A stretch of 64,000 nt of DNA from contig NZ_CANMTH010000002.1 of the NCBI RefSeq assembly GCF_947500765.1, forward strand, positions 248,001 through 312,000, written 5' to 3'. Position numbers and translations under genes: made by a program. Below, in pieces: positions 26,268 through 36,298 of this stretch. Every line of letters begins with the position of its first letter. Within the stretch, counting starts at the first letter, position 1. The stretch comes from an uncultured Formosa sp. Its GTDB lineage: Bacteria > Bacteroidota > Bacteroidia > Flavobacteriales > Flavobacteriaceae. The notes beneath the pieces were generated by a model. It saw only the letters and a list, made by a program, of their open reading frames with translations, was not told the origin of the DNA and made no database searches.

Positions 26268-27827
26268 ATGGCAAATCAAGAAAAAATTAATGAGCTCATT
26301 GAAAAAAGAGCGAAAGCAAAATTAGGTGGTGGTGAAAAGCGTATCGATTCTCAACATGCTAAAGGAAAATTTACGGCACGCGAAAGAATAGATATTCTTT
26401 TAGATGACGATAGTTTTGAAGAGTTTGATATGTTTGTTACCCATAGAACAAAGTCTTTTGGGTTAGACAAGGAACTATATTTATCAGATGGTGTTATTAC
26501 CGGACATGGAACCATTGATGGTAGAATTGTATATGTATTCTCTCAAGATTTTACAGTATTTGGAGGTTCTCTTTCTGAAACGTATGCCTTGAAAATATGT
26601 AAAATTATGGATATGGCCATGAAAATTGGTGTACCCGTAATCGGACTTAACGATAGTGGTGGAGCACGTATTCAAGAAGGTGTTAGATCGCTTGCTGGAT
26701 ATGCCGAAATTTTCCAAAGAAATATAATGGCCTCTGGTGTAATTCCTCAAATTTCTTCAATTTTAGGGCCTTGTGCTGGTGGAGCTGTGTACTCTCCAGC
26801 ATTAACAGATTTTACAATCATGACAGACCAAACCAGTTATATGTTTGTAACCGGTCCAAAAGTAGTGAAGTCAGTCACAGGAGAAGAAGTGACTACAGAA
26901 CAATTAGGAGGAGCAAAAGTACATTCTACAAAATCTGGAGTATCTCATTTCTTAGCAGAAAACGACGAAGAAAATTTAATGTTAGTTAGAAAGTTACTCA
27001 GCTATTTACCTTCAAATAATTTAGAAGAAGCACCTATAGTGACTTGTAATGATCCTATAGATAGATTAGACGATGTTTTAAATGATATTATTCCAGAAAA
27101 TGCCAATCAACCTTACGACATTATAGATGTTATTTCTGTTCTTACAGATAACGGCGAATTCACAGAAGTACATAGAGATTATGCAAGAAACATAGTTGTT
27201 GGTTTTGCACGTTTTAACGGACGTTCAGTAGGGATTGTTGCCAATCAGCCTAAGTTTTATGCAGGTGTTTTAGATTGTGATGCGTCTAGAAAAGCGGCTC
27301 GATTTGTGCGTTTCTGTGATGCCTTTAATATTCCAATTGTAACCTTAGTAGATGTTCCCGGATTCTTACCAGGTACAGGACAAGAATATGCGGGTATTAT
27401 TTTACATGGTGCTAAGTTATTATTCGCTTATGGAGAAGCTACAGTGCCTAAAGTAACTATTACACTACGTAAATCTTATGGAGGAGCACACGATGTAATG
27501 AGTTGTAAACAATTACGAGGCGATTTAAATTACGCTTGGCCAACTGCAGAAATTGCTGTAATGGGAGCTAAAGGAGCAGTAGAAGTACTTGAAGGGTCTA
27601 ACATTAGAAAAATTGAAGATGAAGTAGAAAAACAACACTACATTACAGAAAAAGAACATGAGTACAATACTAAGTTCGCTAATCCATATGTAGCTGCTAA
27701 ATACGGATTTATTGATGATGTTATCGAACCTAGAAATACCAGATTTAGAATTGTTAGAGCTTTAGAATTGTTAGCTAATAAGAAAGAAGTAAATCCGCCT
27801 AAAAAACATTCAAATATCCCATTATAA
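26268..27827 (+). CDS. mmdA: Methylmalonyl-CoA decarboxylase carboxyltransferase subunit
   Basis: The 519-residue biotin-dependent carboxyltransferase has both crotonase-like halves: the N-terminal one with [15 protein letters not shown] and [14 protein letters not shown], and the C-terminal one with [14 protein letters not shown] and [14 protein letters not shown]. The same family includes propionyl-CoA carboxylase beta, but the neighbours (OadG-like, stand-alone biotin carrier, OadB-like sodium pump; no biotin carboxylase) point to the Na+-translocating decarboxylase. It would transfer CO2 from S-methylmalonyl-CoA to biotin, leaving propionyl-CoA. Its last base overlaps the next start. Confidence 0.92.
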   Translation: MANQEKINELIEKRAKAKLGGGEKRIDSQHAKGKFTARERIDILLDDDSFEEFDMFVTHRTKSFGLDKELYLSDGVITGHGTIDGRIVYVFSQDFTVFGGSLSETYALKICKIMDMAMKIGVPVIGLNDSGGARIQEGVRSLAGYAEIFQRNIMASGVIPQISSILGPCAGGAVYSPALTDFTIMTDQTSYMFVTGPKVVKSVTGEEVTTEQLGGAKVHSTKSGVSHFLAENDEENLMLVRKLLSYLPSNNLEEAPIVTCNDPIDRLDDVLNDIIPENANQPYDIIDVISVLTDNGEFTEVHRDYARNIVVGFARFNGRSVGIVANQPKFYAGVLDCDASRKAARFVRFCDAFNIPIVTLVDVPGFLPGTGQEYAGIILHGAKLLFAYGEATVPKVTITLRKSYGGAHDVMSCKQLRGDLNYAWPTAEIAVMGAKGAVEVLEGSNIRKIEDEVEKQHYITEKEHEYNTKFANPYVAAKYGFIDDVIEPRNTRFRIVRALELLANKKEVNPPKKHSNIPL

Positions 27828-28186
27828 TGACACATATATTTTTATTAACCAATGATCTAAGTGAAGGATACGTTATTTTAGTAACAGGCCTTACCATTGT
27901 TTTTGGAGGATTACTGATTTTAACGTTATTTTTTAAATATGCATTACCGATAATGCTCTATATATATAAAATAATTAGCAAGGGAAGAGACAAAAAAATA
28001 AAAGAGATATCTCCCAAACTTAATGAGCAATTTACAGGAGAAATTGCTGCGGCTATTTCAGCTGCAATTCATTTGCATTTAAATGAACAGCACGATAACG
28101 AAAATGCCATATTAACTATAAAACAAGCTCGGAAAATGTACTCTCCTTGGAGTTCTAAGATTTACGGCGTTTATAATAAACGGTAA
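27827..28186 (+). CDS. OadG-type sodium pump decarboxylase gamma/delta subunit
   Basis: The 119-residue protein has one N-terminal transmembrane segment (YVILVTGLTIVFGGLLILTL) followed by a charged cytoplasmic part, the layout of OadG/MmdD. Such subunits hold the membrane pump and the carboxyltransferase together. It overlaps mmdA by one base and precedes the biotin carrier by 45 bases. Sequence motifs in this family are weak, so context carries much of the call. Confidence 0.82.
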   Translation: MTHIFLLTNDLSEGYVILVTGLTIVFGGLLILTLFFKYALPIMLYIYKIISKGRDKKIKEISPKLNEQFTGEIAAAISAAIHLHLNEQHDNENAILTIKQARKMYSPWSSKIYGVYNKR

Positions 28187-28231
28187 TTAAGGGTTCGTTT
28201 TTTTTCCACATTTAAAGACATACAACATACA

Positions 28232-28660
28232 ATGAAAAATTTCACATTCAATATAAATGAAAATAGTTATAGTGTTAGAGTTGTTTCTCAAGAAGATAGC
28301 ACGATAAACTTAGAGGTAAACGGAACTGCATATTCGGTTAAGATGAAGGAGGCGTTAAAAACCATTAAAACACCAACCTTGGTACGTAAACCAGCGAGTC
28401 CGGTTGTTGAGCCATTAAAAGTAAATAGTGCAAATTCTGGTTCTGGAAGAGTACAAATTGTGGCACCTATTCCAGGTGTTGTCTTATCAATTAATGTAAA
28501 AGTTGGAGATTCTATTAAGGAGAATGATTTATTATTAGTTCTTGAAGCCATGAAAATGGAGAATAGTATCGTTTCAGAAAAATCTGGAGTAGTTTCAGCT
28601 ATAAATGTTAAAGTTGGACAACAAGTTTTACAGAGTGAAGTAATGATAGAACTAGAATAA
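28232..28660 (+). CDS. Biotin carboxyl carrier subunit of the decarboxylase
   Basis: The 142-residue protein ends in a biotinyl domain with EAMKMEN; Lys108 is the biotin acceptor. A short N-terminal domain and a Pro/Ser-containing linker (residues 50-70) precede it, the usual shape of MmdC-type carriers. It would carry CO2 from the carboxyltransferase (MmdA) to the membrane pump (MmdB) encoded on either side. Confidence 0.92.
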   Translation: MKNFTFNINENSYSVRVVSQEDSTINLEVNGTAYSVKMKEALKTIKTPTLVRKPASPVVEPLKVNSANSGSGRVQIVAPIPGVVLSINVKVGDSIKENDLLLVLEAMKMENSIVSEKSGVVSAINVKVGQQVLQSEVMIELE

Positions 28661-28751
28661 ATAAAATAGTGTTATACGTTTTAATATTTAAAGTGCTAAT
28701 CTATTAAAGTTAGTAGGTCACAAAAAATTGGAACGACCAAAATTTAAAAAA

Positions 28752-30077
28752 ATGAAAAAAATAATATTAATATTTGGAGTTTTATCGCTGTTAGTTTTTA
28801 TCAGACCTCTTTTAGGTATGAATGCTAGTTCTGAAACAACAACCATAACAACAGCTACTACTAATCAGTCTGTTGACTCTAACGAAGATAAAACTTTCGT
28901 TTCAGAGGCTGTAGGTGGGATAAAACAATTTTACCATTTCACGGGTTTTGCAAATGCACAATCTGGCAATTTAATTATGATACTTATAGGTGTTATATTT
29001 ATATATTTAGGAATTAAATTTGATTACGAACCACTACTTTTAATTCCTATAGGTTTAGGTGTTCTGATTGGAAACATTCCATTTTTGCCAGGTTATGAAA
29101 CGGGTATTTACGAGGAGGGTTCAGTTTTAAACTTTTTATATTTTGGTGTTGTAAAAGGTATTTATCCGCCACTAATATTCTTAGGTATCGGTGCGATGAC
29201 CGATTTCTCATCCCTGATAGCTAATCCAAAATTAATGCTTTTGGGTGCAGCTGCTCAAGTAGGTGTTTTTGTAACTTTTTTAGGAGCGCTTTATTTAGGG
29301 TTTAACCTTCCTGAAGCGGGTGCAATAGGTATTATTGGTGGGGCCGATGGGCCAACCGCTATTTTCTTATCCTCAAAATTGGCAAATGGGATAAACATAT
29401 TACCAGATGGCACAACCGTTAAAAATTTAATAGGGCCAGTTGCTATTGCGGCATATTCTTATATGGCTTTAATACCTGTTATTCAACCCCCAATCATGAG
29501 ATTGCTTACTACAAAAAAAGAGCGATTAATTAGAATGAAACCGCCGAGAGCAGTTTCACAAAAGGAAAAAATGATTTTCCCTGTGGTTGCGTTATTGTTA
29601 ACTACATTTATATCACCTAGTGCAATACCTTTATTAGGGATGTTGTTCTTTGGTAATTTACTTAAAGAATCTGGCAAAACAGAACGACTTGCCGATACGG
29701 CTCGAACTAAATTAATAGACATAGTAACTATTCTTTTAGGTGTTACCGTAGGAGCATCAACTCAAGCCGATATTTTTCTTACTAAAGATTCTATGTTAAT
29801 CTTTGGATTGGGAGCTATATCATTTGTAATAGCAACGACAGGAGGTTTGCTTTTTGCAAAATTCATGAATTTATTCTTGAAAGGAGATGAAAAAATAAAC
29901 CCACTTATCGGTGCAGCAGGGGTTTCTGCAGTACCAAATAGCGCTAGGGTAGTACATGCAGAAGGTTTAAAAGCCGATCCTCATAATTATTTAATAATGC
30001 ACGCCATGGCACCAAACGTTGCAGGTGTTATTGGTTCTGCAATTGCGGCAGGTATTGTCTTAAGCTTTTTAGGGTAG
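28752..30077 (+). CDS. mmdB: Na+-translocating decarboxylase beta subunit (OadB/MmdB)
   Basis: This polytopic membrane subunit decarboxylates carboxybiotin and couples that to export of Na+. Conserved segments include FDYEPLLLIPIGLGVLIGN, the ion-pathway motif GADGPTAIFLSSK with its aspartate, and GVSAVPNSARVVHAEG. Compared with classical OadB there is an N-terminal extension: a hydrophobic segment, then about 35 Ser/Thr-rich residues before the first conserved helix. I choose ATG 28752 (441 residues) over the TTG at 28728, since the latter only adds lysine-rich residues. Loss of the pump with retention of the soluble parts is not seen, so the complex looks complete. Confidence 0.93.
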   Translation: MKKIILIFGVLSLLVFIRPLLGMNASSETTTITTATTNQSVDSNEDKTFVSEAVGGIKQFYHFTGFANAQSGNLIMILIGVIFIYLGIKFDYEPLLLIPIGLGVLIGNIPFLPGYETGIYEEGSVLNFLYFGVVKGIYPPLIFLGIGAMTDFSSLIANPKLMLLGAAAQVGVFVTFLGALYLGFNLPEAGAIGIIGGADGPTAIFLSSKLANGINILPDGTTVKNLIGPVAIAAYSYMALIPVIQPPIMRLLTTKKERLIRMKPPRAVSQKEKMIFPVVALLLTTFISPSAIPLLGMLFFGNLLKESGKTERLADTARTKLIDIVTILLGVTVGASTQADIFLTKDSMLIFGLGAISFVIATTGGLLFAKFMNLFLKGDEKINPLIGAAGVSAVPNSARVVHAEGLKADPHNYLIMHAMAPNVAGVIGSAIAAGIVLSFLG

Positions 30078-30129
30078 TAGCGATTTATAAAATCATTTAA
30101 TCATAATGTAATTTTAAAAAATTAACGTC

Positions 30130-31416
30130 ATGAACATACCAAATAAAATGTCTGCAGCAGATGCAGTAAAATTAATTAAATCAGGAGATAGAGTCTTAAT
30201 TCAAGGTGGTTCTGCAACTCCTCAGTCTCTTATTAAAGCAATGGTAGCAAGAGCTTCAGAGCTTAGAGGTGTGAATATTGTTCATTTACATACAGAAGGT
30301 GAGTGCGGTTATGTCGCACCAGAATTAAAAGAAAGTTTTTATACTAGTGCCTTTTTTATTGGAGGAAATATTAGAAAAATGATTGGTGTTACAGCCGATT
30401 ATATCCCTGTATTTTTAAGTGATATTCCAAGCCTATTCCGTGAAGGATATATGAAATTAGATGTTGTTTTAGTTAATGTATCTCCTCCAGATAAACATGG
30501 TTTTTGTTCATTAGGCGTCTCTGTAGATATTGTGATTTCTGGGATTGAAATGGGAAAAACTATTATTGCACAGATTAATCCTAAAATGCCAAGAACTTTT
30601 GGTGATGCTATAGTAAATATTAATCAATTTGCTGCTTGTGTTGAGGTTGATGAAGAACTTTTTGAAATGCAATTTGTAGCACCTTCAGAAGAAGAAAAAG
30701 CAATTGGTAAAAATGTGGCAGATATTATTGAAGATGGAGCCACAATACAAATGGGTATTGGAGGGATTCCAAACGCTGTGCTAACGTATTTAAATAATCA
30801 CAAAAATTTAGGAGTTCATACTGAAATGTTCTCTGAAGGAATCGTAGATTTAGTGGAAAAAGGCATAGTAAATGGCTCTCAGAAAAAAGTAAACCCAAAT
30901 AAAATTGTATCTGGATTTGCCATGGGAACACGACGTTTGTATGATTTTATGGACGATAATCCAGAAATTGAAATGTTAGACATTGGATATGTAAACGATA
31001 CATCTGTAATTCGTCAGAATCCTAAAGTAACGGCAATTAATTCAGCAGTAGAAATCGATATTACCGGACAGGTTTGTGCAGATTCTATTGGTACGAGAAT
31101 GTTATCTGGAGTTGGTGGGCAAATGGACTTTATGAGAGGTGCAGCTTTATCTGAAGGCGGAAAACCTATTATTGCTATAAATTCTAGAACGTTAAAAGGG
31201 GTTTCTAAAATTGTTCCAACATTAAGAACTGGTGCAGGTGTTGTTACTACTAGAGCACATGCCCGATATGTAGTTACAGAATATGGAGTTGCTGAATTTT
31301 TTGGTAAAACCTTAAGAGAGCGTGCAAATGCGTTAAGAGACATTGCACACCCTGATTATAGAGAAGAATTAGATAAAGCTATTTTTGAAAGATTTGGAAG
31401 TAGCATCATGATTTAA
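30130..31416 (+). CDS. Acetyl-CoA hydrolase/transferase family CoA-transferase
   Basis: The 428-residue protein has both lobes of the family I CoA-transferase type that includes 4-hydroxybutyrate, acetate and succinate:propionate CoA-transferases: VLIQGGSATPQSLIKAM at the N-terminus, GIGGIPNAVLTYL and TEMFSEGIVDLVEKG in the middle, GGQMDFMRGA in the C-terminal lobe. Placed between the decarboxylase and mutase genes, it probably moves CoA from propionyl-CoA to succinate (or acetate), closing the methylmalonyl-CoA cycle. The acid partner is inferred. Confidence 0.88.
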   Translation: MNIPNKMSAADAVKLIKSGDRVLIQGGSATPQSLIKAMVARASELRGVNIVHLHTEGECGYVAPELKESFYTSAFFIGGNIRKMIGVTADYIPVFLSDIPSLFREGYMKLDVVLVNVSPPDKHGFCSLGVSVDIVISGIEMGKTIIAQINPKMPRTFGDAIVNINQFAACVEVDEELFEMQFVAPSEEEKAIGKNVADIIEDGATIQMGIGGIPNAVLTYLNNHKNLGVHTEMFSEGIVDLVEKGIVNGSQKKVNPNKIVSGFAMGTRRLYDFMDDNPEIEMLDIGYVNDTSVIRQNPKVTAINSAVEIDITGQVCADSIGTRMLSGVGGQMDFMRGAALSEGGKPIIAINSRTLKGVSKIVPTLRTGAGVVTTRAHARYVVTEYGVAEFFGKTLRERANALRDIAHPDYREELDKAIFERFGSSIMI

Positions 31417-31436
31417 TCACACTAAATATAAATAGT

Positions 31437-33245
31437 ATGAGTACTAAAAATAATACACTCTTTTCCGAGTTTAGCCCTGTGACTAAAGAAGCATGGTTGG
31501 AAAAAGTTAATATAGATTTAAAAGGAGGAGATTTCAATAAAAGATTGGTTTGGAAAAACCTAAATGGTATTGATATTCAACCTTTATATAACACTGAAGA
31601 CACTATAGATTATCTTAAAAACACTGGAGAAAACGCGCAAGCATTAGTAAACTATAGAAGTGTTGTGGTCACTTCAGCAGAAAACGGAAATGCTTTAGCT
31701 CAAAAAGCAGTTGTAGAAGGAATAAACGGATTGGTTTTTCAAATCAAATCAAAGGTGTCTGCTTCAGCTTTATTAAAGGATATTGATTTAAATACAATTA
31801 CAGTCTCTTTTGTGTTATCTGAAAATGCTTTAGATTTTGTAACAGATTTCTTTTCATATGCTGAAAAAAATGTGTCTAATAAAAGTAACTTAAAAGGTTA
31901 TTTAGACCTTGGTGTTATTTCAAATTATGTAACTACAGGGAGTTTAGAAGTGAATATGTTTGAAACCTTAGCTAAAGTAATTTCTTTAGGAACCGGATTT
32001 TTAAACTTTAAAACAGTTACTATTTCAGGAACTACTTTTTTAGATTCTGGAGCAAATCAAGTTCAAGAAGTTGCGTATACCTTAAATGCTTTGGTTTATG
32101 TGATTGAAGAATTAGGAGCTCAAGATATTTCTGCAGAAACCGTTTTTAATAGCTTACATATTCAGCTTGCAATCGGATCAGAGTATTTTGTCGAGATGAG
32201 TAAATATAGAGCATTAAACAGTTTAGTGCATAAAGTAGCTGAAACTTACGGCGTGTCTAATTTTAAATTTGCACTTACTGCTAAAACATCGATTTGGACA
32301 AAATCTGTAACCGATGCACATGCCAATATGTTGCGTTCTACAACAGAAGCGATGTCGGCTATTTTAGGAAACGTAGATGGTATTCTAGTCGATGCTTACG
32401 ATAAAGAATTTAATAATCCTTCAGATTTTTCGAGTCGAATTTCTGGAAATATTACAACTATATTAAGAGAAGAATCTTACTTCGGAAAAGTAGCAAATCC
32501 TGTAGATGGTTCTTATTATGTTGAAGAAGTGAGTTCTAAAGTGGCGACTAAAGCTTTAGAGTTATTTAAAGCAATTGAAGCTGACGGTGGGTTCTTTACT
32601 GCTTTCGAAAACGAAACGATTCAACAACAGATTGCAGAAATTCGCCAGAAAAAAATCAAGCTAATTAGTCAGAGACGTTTGCCAATGGTTGGAGTAAATA
32701 AGTATCCAAACCTAATGGAAAAACTAGATCCTAAGGTATTATTTACTGGAGGAGAACCTAATTCTAAAGTGTTAACACCAAGACGTGCGTCTTTAGAAAT
32801 AGAAGCTTTACGTAAGGTCTCTGAAGATATTGTTGCAGAAGCTGGTAAACGTCCAGTTGTAGAGCTCGCTAGTTTTGGAAATCTTACCATGCGTAAAGCT
32901 AGAGCTGCATTTGCTTACGATTTTATTGGAGTAAGCGGTTTCGAAGTTTTACAAGAAAAAAGTTACGAGAGTGCAGAGCAAGCAGCAGAAGCAAGTGCGA
33001 AATCAGATTCGAATGTGGTTGTTATTTGTAGTTCAGATCCAGATTACGACGAGCATGCTTTAGCATATGTAAAAACATTTAGAGCGTTAAATAGTGAAAA
33101 GGTGCTTTTATTAGCTGGTAATCCTGTATCGATCTTGGACGATCTTATAAAAGCAGGTTTAGATGACTGTATTCATATGAAATCAGATGTGATACACACC
33201 ATTTCAGGTGTTCAGTCTAAAATTCAGAAACATATTAAAAAGTAG
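31437..33245 (+). CDS. mutA: Methylmalonyl-CoA mutase small subunit
   Basis: The 602-residue homologue of the mutase barrel has the N-terminal region WLEKVNIDLKG and the TIM barrel stretches (SLHIQLAIGSEYFVEMSKYR analogue near 237-258), but its C-terminal Rossmann-like part lacks the DGHDRG cobalamin-ligand motif, as expected for the non-catalytic partner of the heterodimer. It starts 20 bases after the CoA-transferase and ends 79 bases before the large subunit. Confidence 0.92.
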   Translation: MSTKNNTLFSEFSPVTKEAWLEKVNIDLKGGDFNKRLVWKNLNGIDIQPLYNTEDTIDYLKNTGENAQALVNYRSVVVTSAENGNALAQKAVVEGINGLVFQIKSKVSASALLKDIDLNTITVSFVLSENALDFVTDFFSYAEKNVSNKSNLKGYLDLGVISNYVTTGSLEVNMFETLAKVISLGTGFLNFKTVTISGTTFLDSGANQVQEVAYTLNALVYVIEELGAQDISAETVFNSLHIQLAIGSEYFVEMSKYRALNSLVHKVAETYGVSNFKFALTAKTSIWTKSVTDAHANMLRSTTEAMSAILGNVDGILVDAYDKEFNNPSDFSSRISGNITTILREESYFGKVANPVDGSYYVEEVSSKVATKALELFKAIEADGGFFTAFENETIQQQIAEIRQKKIKLISQRRLPMVGVNKYPNLMEKLDPKVLFTGGEPNSKVLTPRRASLEIEALRKVSEDIVAEAGKRPVVELASFGNLTMRKARAAFAYDFIGVSGFEVLQEKSYESAEQAAEASAKSDSNVVVICSSDPDYDEHALAYVKTFRALNSEKVLLLAGNPVSILDDLIKAGLDDCIHMKSDVIHTISGVQSKIQKHIKK

Positions 33246-33324
33246 AGGTGTGACATTGATAAACACTTCCACGTTGAGGTTTTTACAATAGCATGTGACC
33301 ATTGAATAACAAAAAAAGAAACAC

Positions 33325-35463
33325 ATGAAACCAAATTTTTCAAATATAACATTAGATACTGCATCAAAACAAGAGGCAGTACCTTCAGATAATAAAGCCA
33401 TTTGGAATACGCCAGAAGGTATTCCTGTTAAAACACATTTTTCTAAAGATGATCTTGCAGATGCAGAGCATTTACAATTTCTTTCTGGATTGCCTCCGTT
33501 TACAAGAGGGCCTTATAGCGCTATGTATGCGTTGCGTCCTTGGACTATTCGTCAGTACGCAGGTTTTTCTACAGCAGAAGAATCTAATGCCTTTTACAGA
33601 CGTAATCTTGCGGCAGGACAAAAAGGGTTGTCAGTAGCATTCGATTTAGCAACACACCGTGGGTACGATTCCGATCACCCAAGAGTAACTGGTGATGTTG
33701 GTAAAGCTGGAGTAGCTATAGATTCTATACTAGATATGGAAATTTTATTCGACCAAATTCCATTAGATAAAATGTCTGTGTCCATGACCATGAATGGTGC
33801 AGTACTTCCAATTATGGCATTCTATATTGCAGCAGCTAAAAAACAAGGTGTGGCGCTAGATCATTTAAGTGGAACGATTCAAAACGATATTTTAAAGGAA
33901 TTTATGGTGCGTAATACGTACATATATCCACCATTGCCATCTATGAAAATTATTGGTGATATTTTTGAATACACAACCAATAACATGCCAAAATTTAATT
34001 CAATTTCTATTAGTGGATATCACATGCAAGAAGCAGGCGCCACTGCCGATATTGAGTTAGCTTATACACTGGCCGATGGGATGGAATACATTAGAACCGG
34101 TTTAGCTTCTGGATTAAAAATTGATGAATTTGCACCTCGTCTTTCATTTTTCTGGGCTGTTGGAATGAATCATTTTATGGAAATTGCTAAAATGCGTGCA
34201 GCACGTATGCTTTGGGCAAAAATCATTAAACAATTCAATCCTAAAAACCCAAAATCTATGGCGTTACGTACCCATAGTCAAACTTCAGGTTGGAGTTTAA
34301 GTGAGCAAGATCCTTATAATAACGTGGCTAGAACATGTATAGAAGCGATGGCGGCTACTTTAGGAGGAACACAATCTTTACATACTAATGCATTGGATGA
34401 AGCGATTGCATTGCCAACAGATTTCTCTGCTAGAATTGCACGTAACACACAGATTTATATTCAAGATGAAACTCAAATGACTAAGGCTGTAGATCCTTGG
34501 GCAGGGTCTTATTATGTTGAATATTTAACTCAAGAAATCGCTAAAAAAGCATGGACACTTATTGAGGAAGTTGAAGAACTTGGAGGTATGGCCAAAGCTA
34601 TTGAAACCGGAGTACCTAAAATGCGTATTGAAGAGGCTTCGGCAAGAAAACAAGCACGTTTAGACTCTGGACAAGATATTTTAGTAGGTGTGAATAAATT
34701 TAGAACAGATGAAAAATCGTCTATCGAAATTTTAGAAGTTGATAACACTGTAGTAAGAGATTCTCAAATTGCACGTTTGAAAAAACTGAGAGCAAATAGA
34801 GATCAATCTGTTGTTGATGCCAATATAAAAGCATTAACAAATTGTGCTGCCACTGGTAAAGGTAATTTATTAGAATTAGCAGTAGAAGCAGCAGAAAATT
34901 TCGCTACTTTAGGTGAAATATCTGATGCTTTAGAAGTTGTTTTTGGACGTCATAAAGCAGACACTAAACTAATTAGTGGAGTATATAGTAAAGAGGTTAG
35001 TAATGATACTACGTTTGCTGAAGCTTTAAAATTAGCAGATCAGTTTGCGGAAATTGAAGGACGTAGACCACGTGTAATGGTCGCCAAAATGGGACAAGAC
35101 GGACATGATAGAGGCGCGAAAGTTGTTGCTTCTAGTTTTGCCGATTTAGGATTTGATGTAGATATGGGGCCTCTTTTCCAAACACCAGAGGAAGTTGCAA
35201 AACAAGCCATTGAGAATGATGTACATTTTGTAGGAGCTTCAAGTTTGGCTGCAGGACATAAAACATTAATTCCACAATTAATAGAAGAACTTGCCAAATT
35301 AGGAAGACCAGATATTATGGTATTTGCAGGAGGCGTAATTCCGGAGCAAGATTACCAATTTTTATTAGATCATAAAGTTGCTGCAATATTTGGTCCTGGT
35401 ACCGTAATTTCAAAATCAGCAATAACGATATTAGAGAAATATTTAGAACATGAAGAGGCTTAG
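33325..35463 (+). CDS. mutB: Methylmalonyl-CoA mutase large (catalytic) subunit
   Basis: This 712-residue adenosylcobalamin enzyme isomerises succinyl-CoA and R-methylmalonyl-CoA. The substrate barrel shows [20 protein letters not shown] and [12 protein letters not shown]; the B12 domain near the C-terminus contains MGQDGHDRG with the axial ligand His594, followed by [14 protein letters not shown]. The coding sequence is intact to its stop. Its last ~113 bases and the terminator behind it reappear 1,740 bases further on in decayed form. The mutase-associated GTPase meaB lies at 38.6 kb on the other strand. Confidence 0.96.
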   Translation: MKPNFSNITLDTASKQEAVPSDNKAIWNTPEGIPVKTHFSKDDLADAEHLQFLSGLPPFTRGPYSAMYALRPWTIRQYAGFSTAEESNAFYRRNLAAGQKGLSVAFDLATHRGYDSDHPRVTGDVGKAGVAIDSILDMEILFDQIPLDKMSVSMTMNGAVLPIMAFYIAAAKKQGVALDHLSGTIQNDILKEFMVRNTYIYPPLPSMKIIGDIFEYTTNNMPKFNSISISGYHMQEAGATADIELAYTLADGMEYIRTGLASGLKIDEFAPRLSFFWAVGMNHFMEIAKMRAARMLWAKIIKQFNPKNPKSMALRTHSQTSGWSLSEQDPYNNVARTCIEAMAATLGGTQSLHTNALDEAIALPTDFSARIARNTQIYIQDETQMTKAVDPWAGSYYVEYLTQEIAKKAWTLIEEVEELGGMAKAIETGVPKMRIEEASARKQARLDSGQDILVGVNKFRTDEKSSIEILEVDNTVVRDSQIARLKKLRANRDQSVVDANIKALTNCAATGKGNLLELAVEAAENFATLGEISDALEVVFGRHKADTKLISGVYSKEVSNDTTFAEALKLADQFAEIEGRRPRVMVAKMGQDGHDRGAKVVASSFADLGFDVDMGPLFQTPEEVAKQAIENDVHFVGASSLAAGHKTLIPQLIEELAKLGRPDIMVFAGGVIPEQDYQFLLDHKVAAIFGPGTVISKSAITILEKYLEHEEA

Positions 35464-35529
35464 TAATAAGTCTTGATTTGCCGAAAAACCCCAATACTTG
35501 ATATGCGTCAGTAATGGGGTTTTTTATGT
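35351..35529 (+). repeat. Direct repeat copy 1: mutB 3' end plus terminator
   Basis: This is the functional copy of a repeat whose second copy lies at 37091-37269, exactly 1,740 bases on and alignable without gaps. By hand count 154 of 179 positions agree. The last 57 (35473-35529) are identical; the coding part agrees at about 81 percent. The repeat bounds a segment with a Fur-family gene and an SDR gene. Confidence 0.9.
35484..35527 (+). terminator. mutB terminator (copy 1)
   Basis: AAAAACCCCA at 35484-35493 pairs perfectly with TGGGGTTTTT at 35515-35524, and TACTTGA/TCAGTA inside adds a second, once-bulged stem. T residues follow. The same structure is repeated at 37224. Confidence 0.85.
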
Positions 35530-35614
35530 TTTATATAGAGATGGATTTTGTCCTCTAATAAAATTTTGCTTTTAGATATAATAGGTAAACCTTTGTATAC
35601 AATATAAAAAATAA

Positions 35615-35989
35615 TTATTTTTTGCAATTACTGCAAACTCCCGTAATCCAGAAGTTTACATTCTCAATACTATATCCTAAAGGAGTTTTTACTTCCATTT
35701 CATCTTCCATGCATTCTACTTTTCCACATATACTGCACTTAAAGTGATAGTGATGGTGGTAATGAACTTCTTCACATTTTAAACATTTAAAGTAGTAAAA
35801 CTTACCATTATCAGAAATTACTTTATGAATAATACCATCGTCTATAAAACTTTGTAACACTCTATAAATTGTAACACGATCAAAATTTGGTAATTGACTT
35901 TCAATGATATCAGCTCTTAATCCATAATTTCCTGCTTTTTGAAGGCACTCTAATATGGCTTTTTTTGATTTAGTTTGTCTTTTTTTCAT
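35615..35989 (-). CDS. Fur-family transcriptional regulator
   Basis: The 124-residue protein has a winged-helix N-terminal half (KKAILECLQKAGNYGLRADIIE, then FDRVTIYRVLQSFIDDGIIH) and a short metal-binding half with CxxC pairs: CLKCEEVHYHHHYHF, KCSICGKVEC and a final CSNCKK. This is the Fur superfamily pattern (Fur, Zur, PerR); which metal is sensed cannot be settled. It is shorter than typical Fur, mostly at the N-terminus. It is transcribed away from the SDR gene with a 309-base divergent region between them, and both lie in the segment bounded by mutB-tail repeats. Confidence 0.85.
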   Translation of the reverse strand: MKKRQTKSKKAILECLQKAGNYGLRADIIESQLPNFDRVTIYRVLQSFIDDGIIHKVISDNGKFYYFKCLKCEEVHYHHHYHFKCSICGKVECMEDEMEVKTPLGYSIENVNFWITGVCSNCKK

Positions 35990-36298
35990 CTCTTATTGTA
36001 ACGATGTTGCAATATTAATAAAATCATTGTATATTTGTACTATAAAGGTACAGGCATTTTATTCTGTATTTACATAAACTACATAACAGTTAAAAAAAAT
36101 ATTAAGGAATTATATAAATAGAAATTACATTTAAAGTTATTGTGTTTTCTATAATTTTTATGAATTTTTTAGCTCCAGCACAGCAATTAAATTTTCTTAC
36201 ACATTAATAATATGTATTGCCTCTAGCAATTGAAAATAATTGTGTTTTCATAGCATATTCAGTTAATAGAAATAAACAATTTAAAATAAAAAAACGTA
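35990..36298. other. Divergent region between the Fur-family gene and the SDR gene
   Basis: These 309 bases have no ORF of note. The clear elements are the promoter at 36007-36037 and a small dyad TGTAC/GTACA at 36036-36052. The remaining ~245 bases would be a long AT-rich leader of the SDR gene; I see only weak potential pairing in it. Confidence 0.6.
36007..36052 (+). promoter_or_regulatory. Promoter TTG-N20-TATATTTG with overlapping dyad
   Basis: TTG at 36007-36009 is spaced 20 bases from a perfect -10 TATATTTG (36030-36037), the best two-part promoter match in the window. TGTAC at 36036-36040 and GTACA at 36048-36052 form an inverted repeat over the expected start point, a candidate operator for the neighbouring Fur-family protein. 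Confidence 0.55.

Noticed and set aside
33246..33324. TGTGACATTGA and TGTGACCATTGA near-repeat between mutA and mutB
   Set aside because: The match is imperfect and short, and no promoter or structure accompanies it.
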